Source: Candidatus Colwellia aromaticivorans
Lineage (GTDB): Bacteria; Pseudomonadota; Gammaproteobacteria; Enterobacterales; Alteromonadaceae
DNA length: 64,000 nt
Reading direction: 5' to 3'
Assembly: GCF_003333305.1 (NCBI RefSeq)
Contig: NZ_QOLD01000013.1
Span: 59,424-123,423 of the forward strand
Under the pieces are notes generated by a model. That model searched no databases. It worked only from the letters and a program-made list of their open reading frames with translations, and was not told the origin of the DNA. The translations under genes and the position numbers were made by a program. Shown piece by piece: positions 35,232-43,950 of the stretch (position 1 is the stretch's first letter; each line of letters begins with the position of its first letter).

Positions 35232-36320
35232 CTACTTAGGATCAGTAGTGTCTAAATATGCGCGGTCAGATAAATTAGTCCATGCACGAACTTTTGTTTG
35301 ATATTCTTGAATTGACTTAAGAATTTCTGCAGTCATTGGATCTTTAGCAGCAAACTCTTTCAATAGAACATCATTCGTTTCTTTCATTGCTGTCATCACT
35401 GATTTAGGGAAAGAGCGCATTTTAATGTTCGGATAATCTTTATTCAAGGTTGCTAAGTTTTTACCACTTTCATGGTAAGACTGAATATACATATCATAAG
35501 CAGCGGTTTTCATTGCTACTGTTAGGATTTTTTGTAAATCTTTAGGAAGCTTGTTATAAGCTTTCTCATTTACCATGAACTGTAATTCAGCACCCGGCTC
35601 ATGCCAACCTGTGTAGTAATAAGGGGCAATTTTATGAAAGCCCATACGTAAATCTAACGATGGACCAACCCATTCAAGTGCATCAATAGTATTACGCTCT
35701 AACGCAGTATAAAGCTCGCCCGCTGGGATATTGGTAGGTTTAGCGCCTAATTTTGCTAACACTTCACCAGCAAAACCTGGAATACGCATTTTCAAACCTT
35801 TAAGGTCTGCAACACTGTTGATTTCTTTTTTGAACCAACCACCCATTTGATTACCTGTATTACCACCTGGGAAGGATAAGATACCGTACTTATCATAAAC
35901 CTTCTTCATTAGCTCCATGCCACCGCCATAATAGAACCATGCATATTGCTCTGGCGCTGTCATACCAAATGGTACGGTAGTGAAAAACAAGGCGTTGAAG
36001 TTTTTACCTTTCCAGTAATATGAAGCTGAATGCCCCATTTGATACTGACCACTTTTAACAAAATCAAAAATACCTAGTGGTGATTTATGTTTATTGGATG
36101 AATCGACACGAATGATTAAGCGACCATTCGACATTTCTTTTACCGTTTTGGCTAAATTTTTAGTTGCTTCACCAAAAATAGGGAAATTCGGCCCCCATGT
36201 TTCCGCCATTTTCCAACGATATACTTTATCATTAGCGGCCATTGCTACACTTGACAAGCCAAGCGAAGAAAGACCAAGCGATACGATAAGTGCCGCCTTT
36301 AAAAACACTGATTTTTTCAT
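35232..36320 (-). CDS. dctP: TRAP periplasmic solute-binding protein (DctP/TakP-like)
   Basis: 362 residues with a signal peptide (FLKAALIVSLGLSSLGLSSV, cleavage near AMAA). LKGLKMRIPGFAGEVLAKLG has the conserved Arg that binds the carboxylate; LERNTIDALEWVGPSLDLRM and YYYTGWHEPGAELQFMVN resemble the sodium- and 2-oxo-acid-binding site of TakP. A pyruvate-like or 2-oxo acid substrate is therefore likely (inference). It is the first gene of the operon and is divergent from the sensor kinase. Confidence 0.87.
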   Translation of the reverse strand: MKKSVFLKAALIVSLGLSSLGLSSVAMAANDKVYRWKMAETWGPNFPIFGEATKNLAKTVKEMSNGRLIIRVDSSNKHKSPLGIFDFVKSGQYQMGHSASYYWKGKNFNALFFTTVPFGMTAPEQYAWFYYGGGMELMKKVYDKYGILSFPGGNTGNQMGGWFKKEINSVADLKGLKMRIPGFAGEVLAKLGAKPTNIPAGELYTALERNTIDALEWVGPSLDLRMGFHKIAPYYYTGWHEPGAELQFMVNEKAYNKLPKDLQKILTVAMKTAAYDMYIQSYHESGKNLATLNKDYPNIKMRSFPKSVMTAMKETNDVLLKEFAAKDPMTAEILKSIQEYQTKVRAWTNLSDRAYLDTTDPK

Positions 36321-36386
36321 TTGTTTATCCTTTAACTTATTGTAATTTAATAATTATTATTATTTTCTTTTTTTGAATAACTTTTT

Positions 36387-36403
36387 TATGCTTTTTAAGC
36401 ATA
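36387..36403. promoter_or_regulatory. Palindrome in the dctP-kinase divergent promoter region
   Basis: TATGCTT and AAGCATA form perfect arms around TTT, 67 bases from the dctP start codon. It is a candidate operator, for example for the adjacent NarL-type regulator. No transcription start is known. Confidence 0.42.
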
Positions 36404-36553
36404 TACCTACAATAGTATAATAATCATCATATGGCTATCGGTAAGAACACCTAAGACTAAAGTCGCAAACTATAATTTATAACATACTAGCTAGTGATCT
36501 ATGTCGAAATTTGTAATGATTAATTAAATTATTTATTACGGGTTAATTTTCGA

Positions 36554-38002
36554 ATGATTCTGCCAATTCGCCTCTTCTATATTGCAGTGATACAAGTAAT
36601 TTTTACTTCTATCGTTATTTATTTTTTCGTATCTAGTGAGTACCGAGAGCTATCTCATAATAACTTAAAGATTTTAGAATCATTTTTGATCAACCAAAAA
36701 AAACAAGAGCTAAAAAATTATACTTCACTCGCGAGTGCGGCAATAAAACATATTCATCCTGATGCTGAGCCTGAGTCAATATCAAAACAACTTGCTATTC
36801 AAAACTTGATCAATAAATTATTGTATAACGGAGATGACGGTTACTTTTTCGCTTACGATGATCGAGGGATCAGTATGGCTCACCCTAAAGAACCACATCG
36901 AGTTGGTGAGAGTTGGTGGAATTTAGAAAGTGATGAAGGCGACAAAATCATTCAACTGTTAATTAGCAATGCAAAAGCCGGTGGTGATTTTCTTCACTAT
37001 CAATGGCGAAAGCCTTCTAACCAACAAAAATCGAGTAAAATGAGCTATTCAACTTACTTGCACGATTGGCAATGGATGTTAGGAACAGGGGTTTACCTAG
37101 ACGATGTTAATCAACAATTAGCGGCAATACAGGAAAAAATAGATCAGCATATTAATAATACAAAACAAATCATCCTGATCATTTCTTTAAGCTCAATATT
37201 TATTATTTTCCTATTTGGGTTGATTATTAATTTAAGCCATAAGAAAAAAACCGATAAAAAAATAAACGAGTTAGGGCAAAAAATAATAAACCTGCAAGAA
37301 GATCAGCATCGACATGTTTCCCGTGAATTGCACGATGGAATAGTACAAATTTTAGTGTCTATCCAGTATTCTATTGAAGCAACCGGAATATTTTTAATGC
37401 AGTCAAAACATGAAAAGCCAAAACCGTTAGTAGAAGCCGAAAAAAATCTCAGGATAGCAATTCAAGAGGTACGGCGCATTTCTCATCATTTGCACCCTAG
37501 AGTGCTTGATGAGTTAGGTTTATCTGCAGCAATTGCAGGCTTAGCTAAAGAATTTTCCAAACAAACTCACATTAAAATCAGTTTAACTAAGCCCAAATTA
37601 AGTAAATTGCTCCCTGATGATATTAATATTAGCCTTTATCGGGTCGTTCAAGAATCGTTAATTAATATCGAAAAGCATGCACAAGCAACCCATGTTACCA
37701 TTGACCTGTCTATAGAAAATAAACGGCTCACGTTAACCATAAAAGATAACGGTATAGGCTTTTGTGGTAGCAAAAAAAATAAAAAAGGCGCTCCTATTGA
37801 ATCTTTTGGTATAGGTTTACGTAATTTAACTGAGCGAATTGAATACCATTGTGGCCAACTTAAGGTTTGCACTTCAAAAGAGGGAACAAGTATTACCGCT
37901 ATAATTCCAAGCCATGTTTTTGCTTATTATTTTAATAATAATGCTCAAAAAGGCAATTCGTATAACACTAAAGAAACTAACACATCAACTCCAGTTAAAT
38001 AA
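36554..38002 (+). CDS. Cache-domain sensor histidine kinase (HisKA_3 type)
   Basis: 482 residues. A membrane helix at about 6-26, then a periplasmic single-Cache domain (DGYFFAYDDRGISMAHP and DWQWMLGTGVYLDDV), a second helix near 205-227, and a HisKA_3 region with VSRELHDGIVQILVSIQ (phospho-His). HATPase motifs follow: QESLINIEKHAQA, LTIKDNGIGF, FGIGLRNLTERIEYH. Single-Cache domains bind small carboxylates such as pyruvate or acetate in relatives. It is divergent from the TRAP operon and probably senses the transported acid (inference). Confidence 0.85.
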   Translation: MILPIRLFYIAVIQVIFTSIVIYFFVSSEYRELSHNNLKILESFLINQKKQELKNYTSLASAAIKHIHPDAEPESISKQLAIQNLINKLLYNGDDGYFFAYDDRGISMAHPKEPHRVGESWWNLESDEGDKIIQLLISNAKAGGDFLHYQWRKPSNQQKSSKMSYSTYLHDWQWMLGTGVYLDDVNQQLAAIQEKIDQHINNTKQIILIISLSSIFIIFLFGLIINLSHKKKTDKKINELGQKIINLQEDQHRHVSRELHDGIVQILVSIQYSIEATGIFLMQSKHEKPKPLVEAEKNLRIAIQEVRRISHHLHPRVLDELGLSAAIAGLAKEFSKQTHIKISLTKPKLSKLLPDDINISLYRVVQESLINIEKHAQATHVTIDLSIENKRLTLTIKDNGIGFCGSKKNKKGAPIESFGIGLRNLTERIEYHCGQLKVCTSKEGTSITAIIPSHVFAYYFNNNAQKGNSYNTKETNTSTPVK

Positions 38003-38013
38003 AAGGGCGCGGC

Positions 38014-38664
38014 ATGACAATATCATCACAAAATGAACGACCTACGTCAGTATTACTTGTCGATGATCACCCAATGGTTCAAGACGGCTTAACGGCTTGT
38101 TTATCCTACTATCATGACATTGAAATTATTGGCTCAACACAAGATGGTAAAAGTGCGCTAGCGCAGGCTCTTACTTTAAAACCTGATGTGATATTAATGG
38201 ATATAAGCATGCCAGATATGAATGGCATTGATGCTACTGAAATAATTACTGAGCAATTAGCGAGTACAAAAATACTTATTTTTAGCATGCATGATAGTTT
38301 AGAGTTTGTTAACAGTGCAATGCAAGCCGGCGCTTCAGGCTATATTTTAAAAGATACTGGTTCAGCTGAAGTTTATTTAGCAATTAAAGCAGTAGCGTCA
38401 GGAAAAACACATTTTAGCCCTTCAGTAGCAGCAGCATTATTAGAAAATCCATTAAGAGAAGAACAAGAAAAATTAACAACACGAGAACAAATGGTGCTAG
38501 CTTTTATAGCTCAAGGTTTATCAAGCAAGCTAGTAGCAAAAAAGCTCGATATTAGCTTTCGAACGGTTGAGGCTCATCGCCGTAATATAAAAACAAAGTT
38601 ACAATTAGAGAGCTTGGCCGATTTAATACGCTATGCCGTTAATCATGGCTTAGTTGACAGCTAG
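38014..38664 (+). CDS. NarL/LuxR-type response regulator
   Basis: 216 residues. Receiver domain with VLLVDDHPMVQDGL (acidic pocket), VILMDISMPDMNG (phospho-Asp) and a late Lys (YILKDTG); LuxR-type helix-turn-helix from about 150 (LTTREQMVLAFIAQGLSSKL, then SFRTVEAHRRNIKTKLQ). It starts 11 bases after the kinase stop, so the two form a cognate pair. Likely target: the divergent TRAP operon. Confidence 0.9.
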   Translation: MTISSQNERPTSVLLVDDHPMVQDGLTACLSYYHDIEIIGSTQDGKSALAQALTLKPDVILMDISMPDMNGIDATEIITEQLASTKILIFSMHDSLEFVNSAMQAGASGYILKDTGSAEVYLAIKAVASGKTHFSPSVAAALLENPLREEQEKLTTREQMVLAFIAQGLSSKLVAKKLDISFRTVEAHRRNIKTKLQLESLADLIRYAVNHGLVDS

Positions 38665-38683
38665 TTTTGTTTTTCAAACCCTT

Positions 38684-39155
38684 AGGGTCTGTTGATCTTT
38701 CGAGATTATTTTTGCAGGCCTTTGTTGGAAATTTATACAAGATAGAGTATTTGTCATGTGGTTGTTCAGGACTATATACCCATGATACTTCAAGTGTGCG
38801 TTTCAGGGCAGCTGAACGATTCATGATCAAGGCGCATCTTTTTATTAAGGGTCGTTCCCTTAAAAAGAGATGCAACGAAGAACATGATTTGATCAGGGGC
38901 CCCTGTAAGGCTGGTTTAGAAACGCTTTAGCTACGTTATTGATTTCGACAATGACGCTACATGGATGTAGGTACTTAGGTTCAGTCGGGAACTATGAACC
39001 TGTGCCTAAAGACGTTTCTAACTCCAGCTGAATCCGACATATTGAAGTAACATCGGTATATGCTCCTTCATTGCCTAATAGGCTACACACCACTCGCCGC
39101 GATTAAGATATTTTTATTTCAAACAAAATTTAACTGCGAAAGATCAGCAGTTCCT
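38684..39155. repeat. Family D inverted-repeat element interrupted by a family A copy
   Basis: Left end AGGGTCTGTTGATCTTTCG (from 38684) and right end CGAAAGATCAGCAGTTCCT (to 39155) are inverted and similar over about 30 bases. The right end reaches into the ubiA stop codon. A complete family A element sits inside at 38775-39060. No transposase frame is present, so this looks like a MITE with a second element nested in it. Confidence 0.65.
38775..39060. repeat. Family A palindromic element, copy 5, carrying module M2
   Basis: Ends TATACCCATGATACTTCAAG and TTGAAGTAACATCGGTATA. Module M2 lies at 38955-39003 (begins CGCTACATGGATGTAGG, ends TGAACCTGT). GTCGTTC joins directly to CCTTAAAAAG, so the right-arm M1 site is empty. 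It is nested in family D. Confidence 0.82.
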
Positions 39156-40017
39156 ACAAGTATTCAATAAATATACCGATAAAAATGATCATACCAACCC
39201 AGTGATTATGTAAAAATGCTTGAAAACACTTATCTCGTTCTCTATTACTAATCAATAATTGTTGATAGCTAAATAAACCAGCACATACCACTAAACTTAA
39301 TTGGAACGGCCAACCAAAAGCTAACATATCACCCACGGTAAATAACAAGCCCAATACTGTTATCTGTAAAAAGCCGATAATCCGCTTATCATGATTGTTA
39401 AATAAAATGGCCGTCGATTTCACACCTATTTTTAAATCATCTTCTCTATCAACCATGGCATACATGGTATCGTAAGCAACGGTCCACAATAAGTTTGCCG
39501 AAAATAATAACCAAGCAATGAGCGGAATTTCGCCCATTGTTTCAGAAAAGGCCATGATCATACCCCAACTAAAAGCCGCCCCTAATACCACTTGTGGCAA
39601 CTGGGTATAGCGTTTCATAAATGGGTAAGATGACGCTAACACGAAAGCAACTACAGACAAATAAATAGTTGGCCAACTCAAAGTTAACACTAAACCTAAA
39701 GCACAACCAATCAATACGCCAAACAAATTAATTGCTTGTGCTTTAGTCATTAAGCCAGAAATTAACGGCCTATTTTTAGTCCGCTCAACCTGACCATCTA
39801 CTTTTATATCGGCAATATCATTTATTACGCAGCCTGCACTACGCATAATAAAAACGCCTAAGCTAAAAACCATGAGTAAATGTAAATTAGGCCAGCCATC
39901 ACTAGCAATCCATAATGCCCAATAAGTTGGCCACAACAATAGATAAGTACCAATGGGTTTATCCATACGCGTGATTAATTTAATGGCTAACCATTTTTGT
40001 TGCAGCTTATTAAACAT
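39154..40017 (-). CDS. ubiA: 4-hydroxybenzoate octaprenyltransferase
   Basis: 287 residues, about eight helices. RSAGCVINDIADIKVDGQVE is the first prenyl diphosphate-binding motif (DxxxD type), and VAYDTMYAMVDREDDLKIGV the second. It joins the polyprenyl tail to 4-hydroxybenzoate in ubiquinone synthesis. The start overlaps the ubiC end by 8 bases, and ubiCA work in sequence. Confidence 0.95.
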   Translation of the reverse strand: MFNKLQQKWLAIKLITRMDKPIGTYLLLWPTYWALWIASDGWPNLHLLMVFSLGVFIMRSAGCVINDIADIKVDGQVERTKNRPLISGLMTKAQAINLFGVLIGCALGLVLTLSWPTIYLSVVAFVLASSYPFMKRYTQLPQVVLGAAFSWGMIMAFSETMGEIPLIAWLLFSANLLWTVAYDTMYAMVDREDDLKIGVKSTAILFNNHDKRIIGFLQITVLGLLFTVGDMLAFGWPFQLSLVVCAGLFSYQQLLISNRERDKCFQAFLHNHWVGMIIFIGIFIEYL

Positions 40018-40609
40018 GATCAGTTCTTGGGTTAGTAACTAAATTTTCAATTGTTTGATAAGAGAAGGCACCGGGCAGAAAAACCTCTGCAACCATTAAG
40101 GGTTTATTTTCTAGCACAAAAACAGATCGTCGCCCCCATAGTGTATGAGTCATATTTAACTGTAAGTCACACGCTAATTTAGCGACTGAACTAGTTGAAT
40201 CAAACGTTGCCACTTCAATAAATTTTCGTTCAAGCGATGGGTTATTAAATAATACCTGCCCAAGTGATTGCGTACCTAAATTTGCTAATGCTTGTTCCGC
40301 ACCAGTTAAACTAGACATAGGTAATAAACTACGGGCAAAAACTTGTGGTTTATCGTCACAATAAAGCAAAACTTCACGCACTAGCACTTTCTCTCCAACA
40401 GGAATACAAGCTACTGCTTCATATGCTTGACAGTGTTCAACTTTTTGGCCTAACAATTCAACTCTAAATTGATGACAATGTGTTTTTAAGCGCGCCGTCA
40501 GTGAATCAGGATCAAGTAACCAAGATTGTAAATTATCTGGCAATTCACATGAATCTGAACTTTGCCAATGGCTTGGTAGGGTAACGGGAAAAAGTAACTG
40601 CAAATTCAT
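40010..40609 (-). CDS. ubiC: Chorismate lyase
   Basis: 199 residues. WLLDPDSLTARLK and VREVLLYCDDKPQVFARSLL are the conserved active-site segments, and LWGRRSVFVLENKPLMVAEV carries the late Arg and Glu. It makes 4-hydroxybenzoate and pyruvate from chorismate, the first ubiquinone-specific step. It is the first gene of ubiCA. A family A element lies upstream, so its promoter sits within about 40 bases or inside the element. Confidence 0.92.
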   Translation of the reverse strand: MNLQLLFPVTLPSHWQSSDSCELPDNLQSWLLDPDSLTARLKTHCHQFRVELLGQKVEHCQAYEAVACIPVGEKVLVREVLLYCDDKPQVFARSLLPMSSLTGAEQALANLGTQSLGQVLFNNPSLERKFIEVATFDSTSSVAKLACDLQLNMTHTLWGRRSVFVLENKPLMVAEVFLPGAFSYQTIENLVTNPRTDHV

Positions 40610-40648
40610 AACGTACTATCGAATATTAATTAGACAAAAATAAGGGTA

Positions 40649-40897
40649 TATACCCGTTCCACTTGAAGATGCTCGTTTCAGGAAGCCTGAGCGATTCATA
40701 ATCAAGGCGCATTTTTTTATTAAGGGTTATTCAGGAGAATATGATTTGCTCAGCCTTCCCCAAAGGGCTGGTTTAGAAGCGTTTTATGCTGCGTTATTGA
40801 TTTTGAGAAGGGAGTAACCATTCTCTTCAATCAATGCCTTGCCTAAAAGCGTTTCTAATTCCAGCTGAATCATGCATCTTCAAGTGGAACGGGTATA
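40649..40897. repeat. Family A palindromic element, copy 6, with an M1 remnant
   Basis: Ends TATACCCGTTCCACTTGAAG and CTTCAAGTGGAACGGGTATA are perfectly inverted. GGGTTATTC is followed by AGGAGAATATG (40733-40743), the first 11 bases of module M1, fused directly to ATTTGCTCAG. The rest of M1 and the adjoining arm are missing. The left arm of the right hairpin is GAGAAGGGAGTAACC (no M2). Confidence 0.85.
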
Positions 40898-41159
40898 GTA
40901 ACAGGCTTTAATAAAGAAAAGCATGCTCACCCCAACTTGTAATAAAAATAATTTAAAATTATTCAGGAAAAAAGAAAAAATCAGGTTATGATAAAGCCAA
41001 CGTTTTATATGTTTTTATTCATCTTTCATCATCCTCATTATGTCTAAATTGAGGATCTCAGGATTAATGCACAACGCTCCGTATAAAAACCTACGGAATA
41101 ACGAGCTTTCCAGAGTGAGATGAATAGTGATTTTTTCTTTTGATGACAATAAGTTTCTA

Positions 41160-41537
41160 ATGATCAAATATTTAATAGTTTTATCTTTCTTTTTTACTTC
41201 ACTATCCATTAAGGCTAGTAATTATGCTTATTTTGGCTTTGAGCCGGACATAGTCACAAATTATGTCGCCGAAAAGAAAAAAATGGGTTATGTGCGTCTC
41301 ACGGTCGAATTAATGGTTGAAAGTGATAACTTAGAAATAGTTATGCATCACTCACCATTACTACGTGATGCTATTATCGATATCATTGGTAGACAAGCTG
41401 AAGCTAAAGTCAAATCCATTAAAGGCCGCTCTGAAATTCAATTACTCTGTGAAGAGCAAGTAAAAGAGTTACTCACCAAAGAAACCGGTCAGCCTTTGAT
41501 CAAAAAATTATTATTCACCCAATGGTTAGATAATTAA
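41160..41537 (+). CDS. FliL-like exported protein
   Basis: 125 residues from the ATG at 41160 (MIKYLIVLSFFFTSLSIKAS); an in-frame ATG at 41127 is possible. The first 20 residues form a signal peptide ending near SIKAS. YFGFEPDIVTNYVAEKKKMG, then YVRLTVELMVESDNLEIVMH, then HSPLLRDAIIDIIGRQAE match the periplasmic domain of FliL, which stabilises flagellar stators. There are no flagellar genes nearby, and FliL normally keeps its helix as an anchor, so this is a FliL-domain paralogue of uncertain role. Confidence 0.72.
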   Translation: MIKYLIVLSFFFTSLSIKASNYAYFGFEPDIVTNYVAEKKKMGYVRLTVELMVESDNLEIVMHHSPLLRDAIIDIIGRQAEAKVKSIKGRSEIQLLCEEQVKELLTKETGQPLIKKLLFTQWLDN

Positions 41538-41558
41538 AATATAAATTAATCTACACTA

Positions 41559-41664
41559 TCTCTAGCTTGATAGTTTTGCTTATTTCAAGGCAAATTTACG
41601 CGTCAATAGCTTGCCTATTGCAAGTGAATTTAACGCAGAAATAAGTAAAAACAGCTGCTAGAGA
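41559..41664. repeat. Family C short palindromic element
   Basis: TCTCTAGC ... AGTTTTGCTTATTTC is inverted as GAAATAAGTAAAAAC ... GCTAGAGA. The core CAATAGCTTGCCTATTGCA resembles the AATAGCTGGCTATT core of family B. It separates the convergent FliL-like gene and glpG and could fold at the end of either transcript. Confidence 0.6.
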
Positions 41665-41692
41665 AACATTTGTTAAGCCGAGCTCAGGTTAA

Positions 41693-42556
41693 CTAGTTAC
41701 GAGATAACTTCACACTAAACACGGCCAACAAACACCCTGAAATTAAACCGAGTAAATGTGCTGTATTCGCCATATTTACTGGTAATATATCCATAAAACC
41801 CAACAACAACCAAAACAATAAAAAACCAATAATAGACTTAGATAAAGACAGACCTTTTTCCGGCGCTAAATAGCCATACCACCAAATAAAGCCTACCAAG
41901 GCATATACAACACCTGATAAACCACCAAAGCTTGCTCCTGAGACAATGAACTGCCCTAAATTTGAAAAAATAGCTGAAATTAATAATATATTAATCAATG
42001 TGCCTTTACCTAATGCTTCTTCAATACTGCCACCTAACTGCCACCACCACATGGTATTAAAAACAATATGTAACCAAGAAAAATGAAAAAAAGCAGGTCC
42101 TAATAAACGCCAAGGCTCCGCAAGGAAAGCATCAATAGATAGATGAGGATAGAACTGCAGTTGGTTAAATATTGACTGGCCCCAACCAATATTACTGCCG
42201 ATAAATACCAACCAACATAAAGCAAAAACTAGCAGGGTTACGATACCTGCATGATCAAGGAAGTTTTCTTTAAAATTAGCAAATAATGACACGTCACTAC
42301 TGTTGATAGTAACCGTTTCACCATACTGCCAAGCCGCTTGTTGATATTTTTTATCAAAAGGCTTTGTAATAAAAACATCAAATTCAGCTTTAGCTTGAGA
42401 AATTTTATCCTGTTGACAATAAACCATATGGGCTTGTTTTGATTCACTAACCACTTTAGCATCAATGCCTAAGGTAGCTAAATAATTAGCAAAAAGTAGT
42501 GCTATATTATGCTGTTCAAGCTGTACTAATGGCTGTAAACCTTCATGATCAACCAT
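41693..42556 (-). CDS. glpG: Rhomboid intramembrane protease GlpG
   Basis: 287 residues. A soluble N-terminal domain is followed by six helices. HIVFNTMWWWQLGGSIEE has the conserved His/Asn loop, GASFGGLSGVVYALVGF the nucleophile Ser (GxSG), and TAHLLGLISGCLL the catalytic His. It cuts membrane proteins within the bilayer. It overlaps the glpE end by one base, the same glpE-glpG order as E. coli, but without glpR or glpD. Confidence 0.94.
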   Translation of the reverse strand: MVDHEGLQPLVQLEQHNIALLFANYLATLGIDAKVVSESKQAHMVYCQQDKISQAKAEFDVFITKPFDKKYQQAAWQYGETVTINSSDVSLFANFKENFLDHAGIVTLLVFALCWLVFIGSNIGWGQSIFNQLQFYPHLSIDAFLAEPWRLLGPAFFHFSWLHIVFNTMWWWQLGGSIEEALGKGTLINILLISAIFSNLGQFIVSGASFGGLSGVVYALVGFIWWYGYLAPEKGLSLSKSIIGFLLFWLLLGFMDILPVNMANTAHLLGLISGCLLAVFSVKLSRN

Positions 42557-42900
42557 CAGCGAGAAATATTATCTGGATATTGTGATTGCCATTGCGTAAA
42601 ACCACCATCAAGCGAATAAACCTTGGTGAAGTCTTGGCTAACCAAAAATTGCGCGGCTTGCTGACTAGAATGCCCATGATAACAACAGACCACTACGGGT
42701 GCATCAGGGTCTGCTTCACGTAAAAAATCAGCTAAGCTCTCGTTAGTTAAGTGAAGTGCATCAGTAATACGGCCATTCACAAATGAAGTGGCATCACGAA
42801 TATCCACTACTACGTGAGTTTTATCGTTAAGCACCTGCGCTAATTCTTCTACTTGCATGTGCATAAAACGTTCTTCATTAGAGGCGCTCTTGTCAGACAT
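42556..42900 (-). CDS. glpE: Thiosulfate sulfurtransferase GlpE (rhodanese)
   Basis: 114 residues, single rhodanese domain. VVVDIRDATSFVNGRI opens the fold, and VVCCYHGHSSQQAAQFL carries the active-site Cys in the short CYHGHSS loop typical of GlpE. It transfers sulfur from thiosulfate to cyanide or thioredoxin. It follows tdh by 7 bases. Confidence 0.93.
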   Translation of the reverse strand: MSDKSASNEERFMHMQVEELAQVLNDKTHVVVDIRDATSFVNGRITDALHLTNESLADFLREADPDAPVVVCCYHGHSSQQAAQFLVSQDFTKVYSLDGGFTQWQSQYPDNISR

Positions 42901-42907
42901 TGCTAGT

Positions 42908-43933
42908 TTACTCCCAATTTAAAATTACTTTTCCTGATTGCCCTGAACGCATGACATCAAAACCTTGTTGAAAATCATCAATATCAAAATGATGAGTGAT
43001 AATAGGTGATAAATCTAAACCAGATTGAATAAGGCTCGCCATCTTATACCAAGTTTCGAACATTTCACGACCATAAATACCTTTAATGGTTAGCCCTTTA
43101 AAAATGATATGACTCCAATCAATCGCCATTTCTTTGCCAGGAATCCCTAGCATAGCGATTTTACCACCATTATTCATATTGTCTAACATACTTGTAAAGG
43201 CTATTGGCACACCTGACATTTCTAAACCAACATCAAAGCCTTCTGTCATACCGAGTTCAGCCATAACATCCGTTAAACTTTCTGTTGAAACATTAACCGC
43301 ACGAGTAACTCCCATTTTTCTCGCCAAATCAAGACGATATTCATTGATATCGGTGATAACTACATGACGAGCACCTACGTGTTTTGCTACCGCTGCTGCC
43401 ATAATACCTATAGGGCCAGCACCCGTAATCAGTACATCTTCACCCACCAAATCAAACGATAAAGCAGTATGTACAGCATTACCAAAAGGATCAAAAACAG
43501 CAGCTAAATCATCAGAAATTTCATCGGGTAATTTGAAGGCATTATAAGCAGGAATAACTAAATATTCAGCAAAAGAGCCTGCTCTATTTACACCAACACC
43601 TACAGTATTACGACATAAATGCGTACGACCTCCACGGCAATTTCGGCAATGACCACACGTAATGTGACCTTCGCCTGAGACTCTATCACCTAATGAAAAC
43701 CCTTTGACTTCTTGACCAATACCAACCACTTCACCAGCATACTCATGGCCAACAACCATAGGCACAGGTATTGTTTTTTGCGACCATTCATCCCAATTGT
43801 AAATATGAATATCTGTACCACAGATAGCCGTTTTTTTAATTTTAATTAATAGATCGTTATGGCCTACTTTCGGTCGTTCTGTGCGCGTTAACCAAATGCC
43901 CGGTTCAGCTTTTAATTTAGATAAAGATTTCAT
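42908..43933 (-). CDS. tdh: L-threonine 3-dehydrogenase
   Basis: 341 residues from the second of two adjacent ATGs (43933, MKSLSKLK), giving the length of E. coli Tdh; ATG at 43936 would add one residue. [18 protein letters not shown] holds the catalytic zinc Cys, [15 protein letters not shown] the structural zinc cysteines, and [20 protein letters not shown] the NAD site. It oxidises threonine to 2-amino-3-ketobutyrate, which Kbl, encoded 17 bases upstream, splits to glycine and acetyl-CoA. Confidence 0.96.
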   Translation of the reverse strand: MKSLSKLKAEPGIWLTRTERPKVGHNDLLIKIKKTAICGTDIHIYNWDEWSQKTIPVPMVVGHEYAGEVVGIGQEVKGFSLGDRVSGEGHITCGHCRNCRGGRTHLCRNTVGVGVNRAGSFAEYLVIPAYNAFKLPDEISDDLAAVFDPFGNAVHTALSFDLVGEDVLITGAGPIGIMAAAVAKHVGARHVVITDINEYRLDLARKMGVTRAVNVSTESLTDVMAELGMTEGFDVGLEMSGVPIAFTSMLDNMNNGGKIAMLGIPGKEMAIDWSHIIFKGLTIKGIYGREMFETWYKMASLIQSGLDLSPIITHHFDIDDFQQGFDVMRSGQSGKVILNWE

Positions 43934-43950
43934 CATATTTCCCAACGGCC

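Noticed and set aside
32986..36320. Calling the TRAP system a C4-dicarboxylate (DctPQM sensu stricto) transporter
   Set aside because: The binding-protein segments are closer to TakP-like 2-oxo acid binders, so I name only subunit types, not the substrate.
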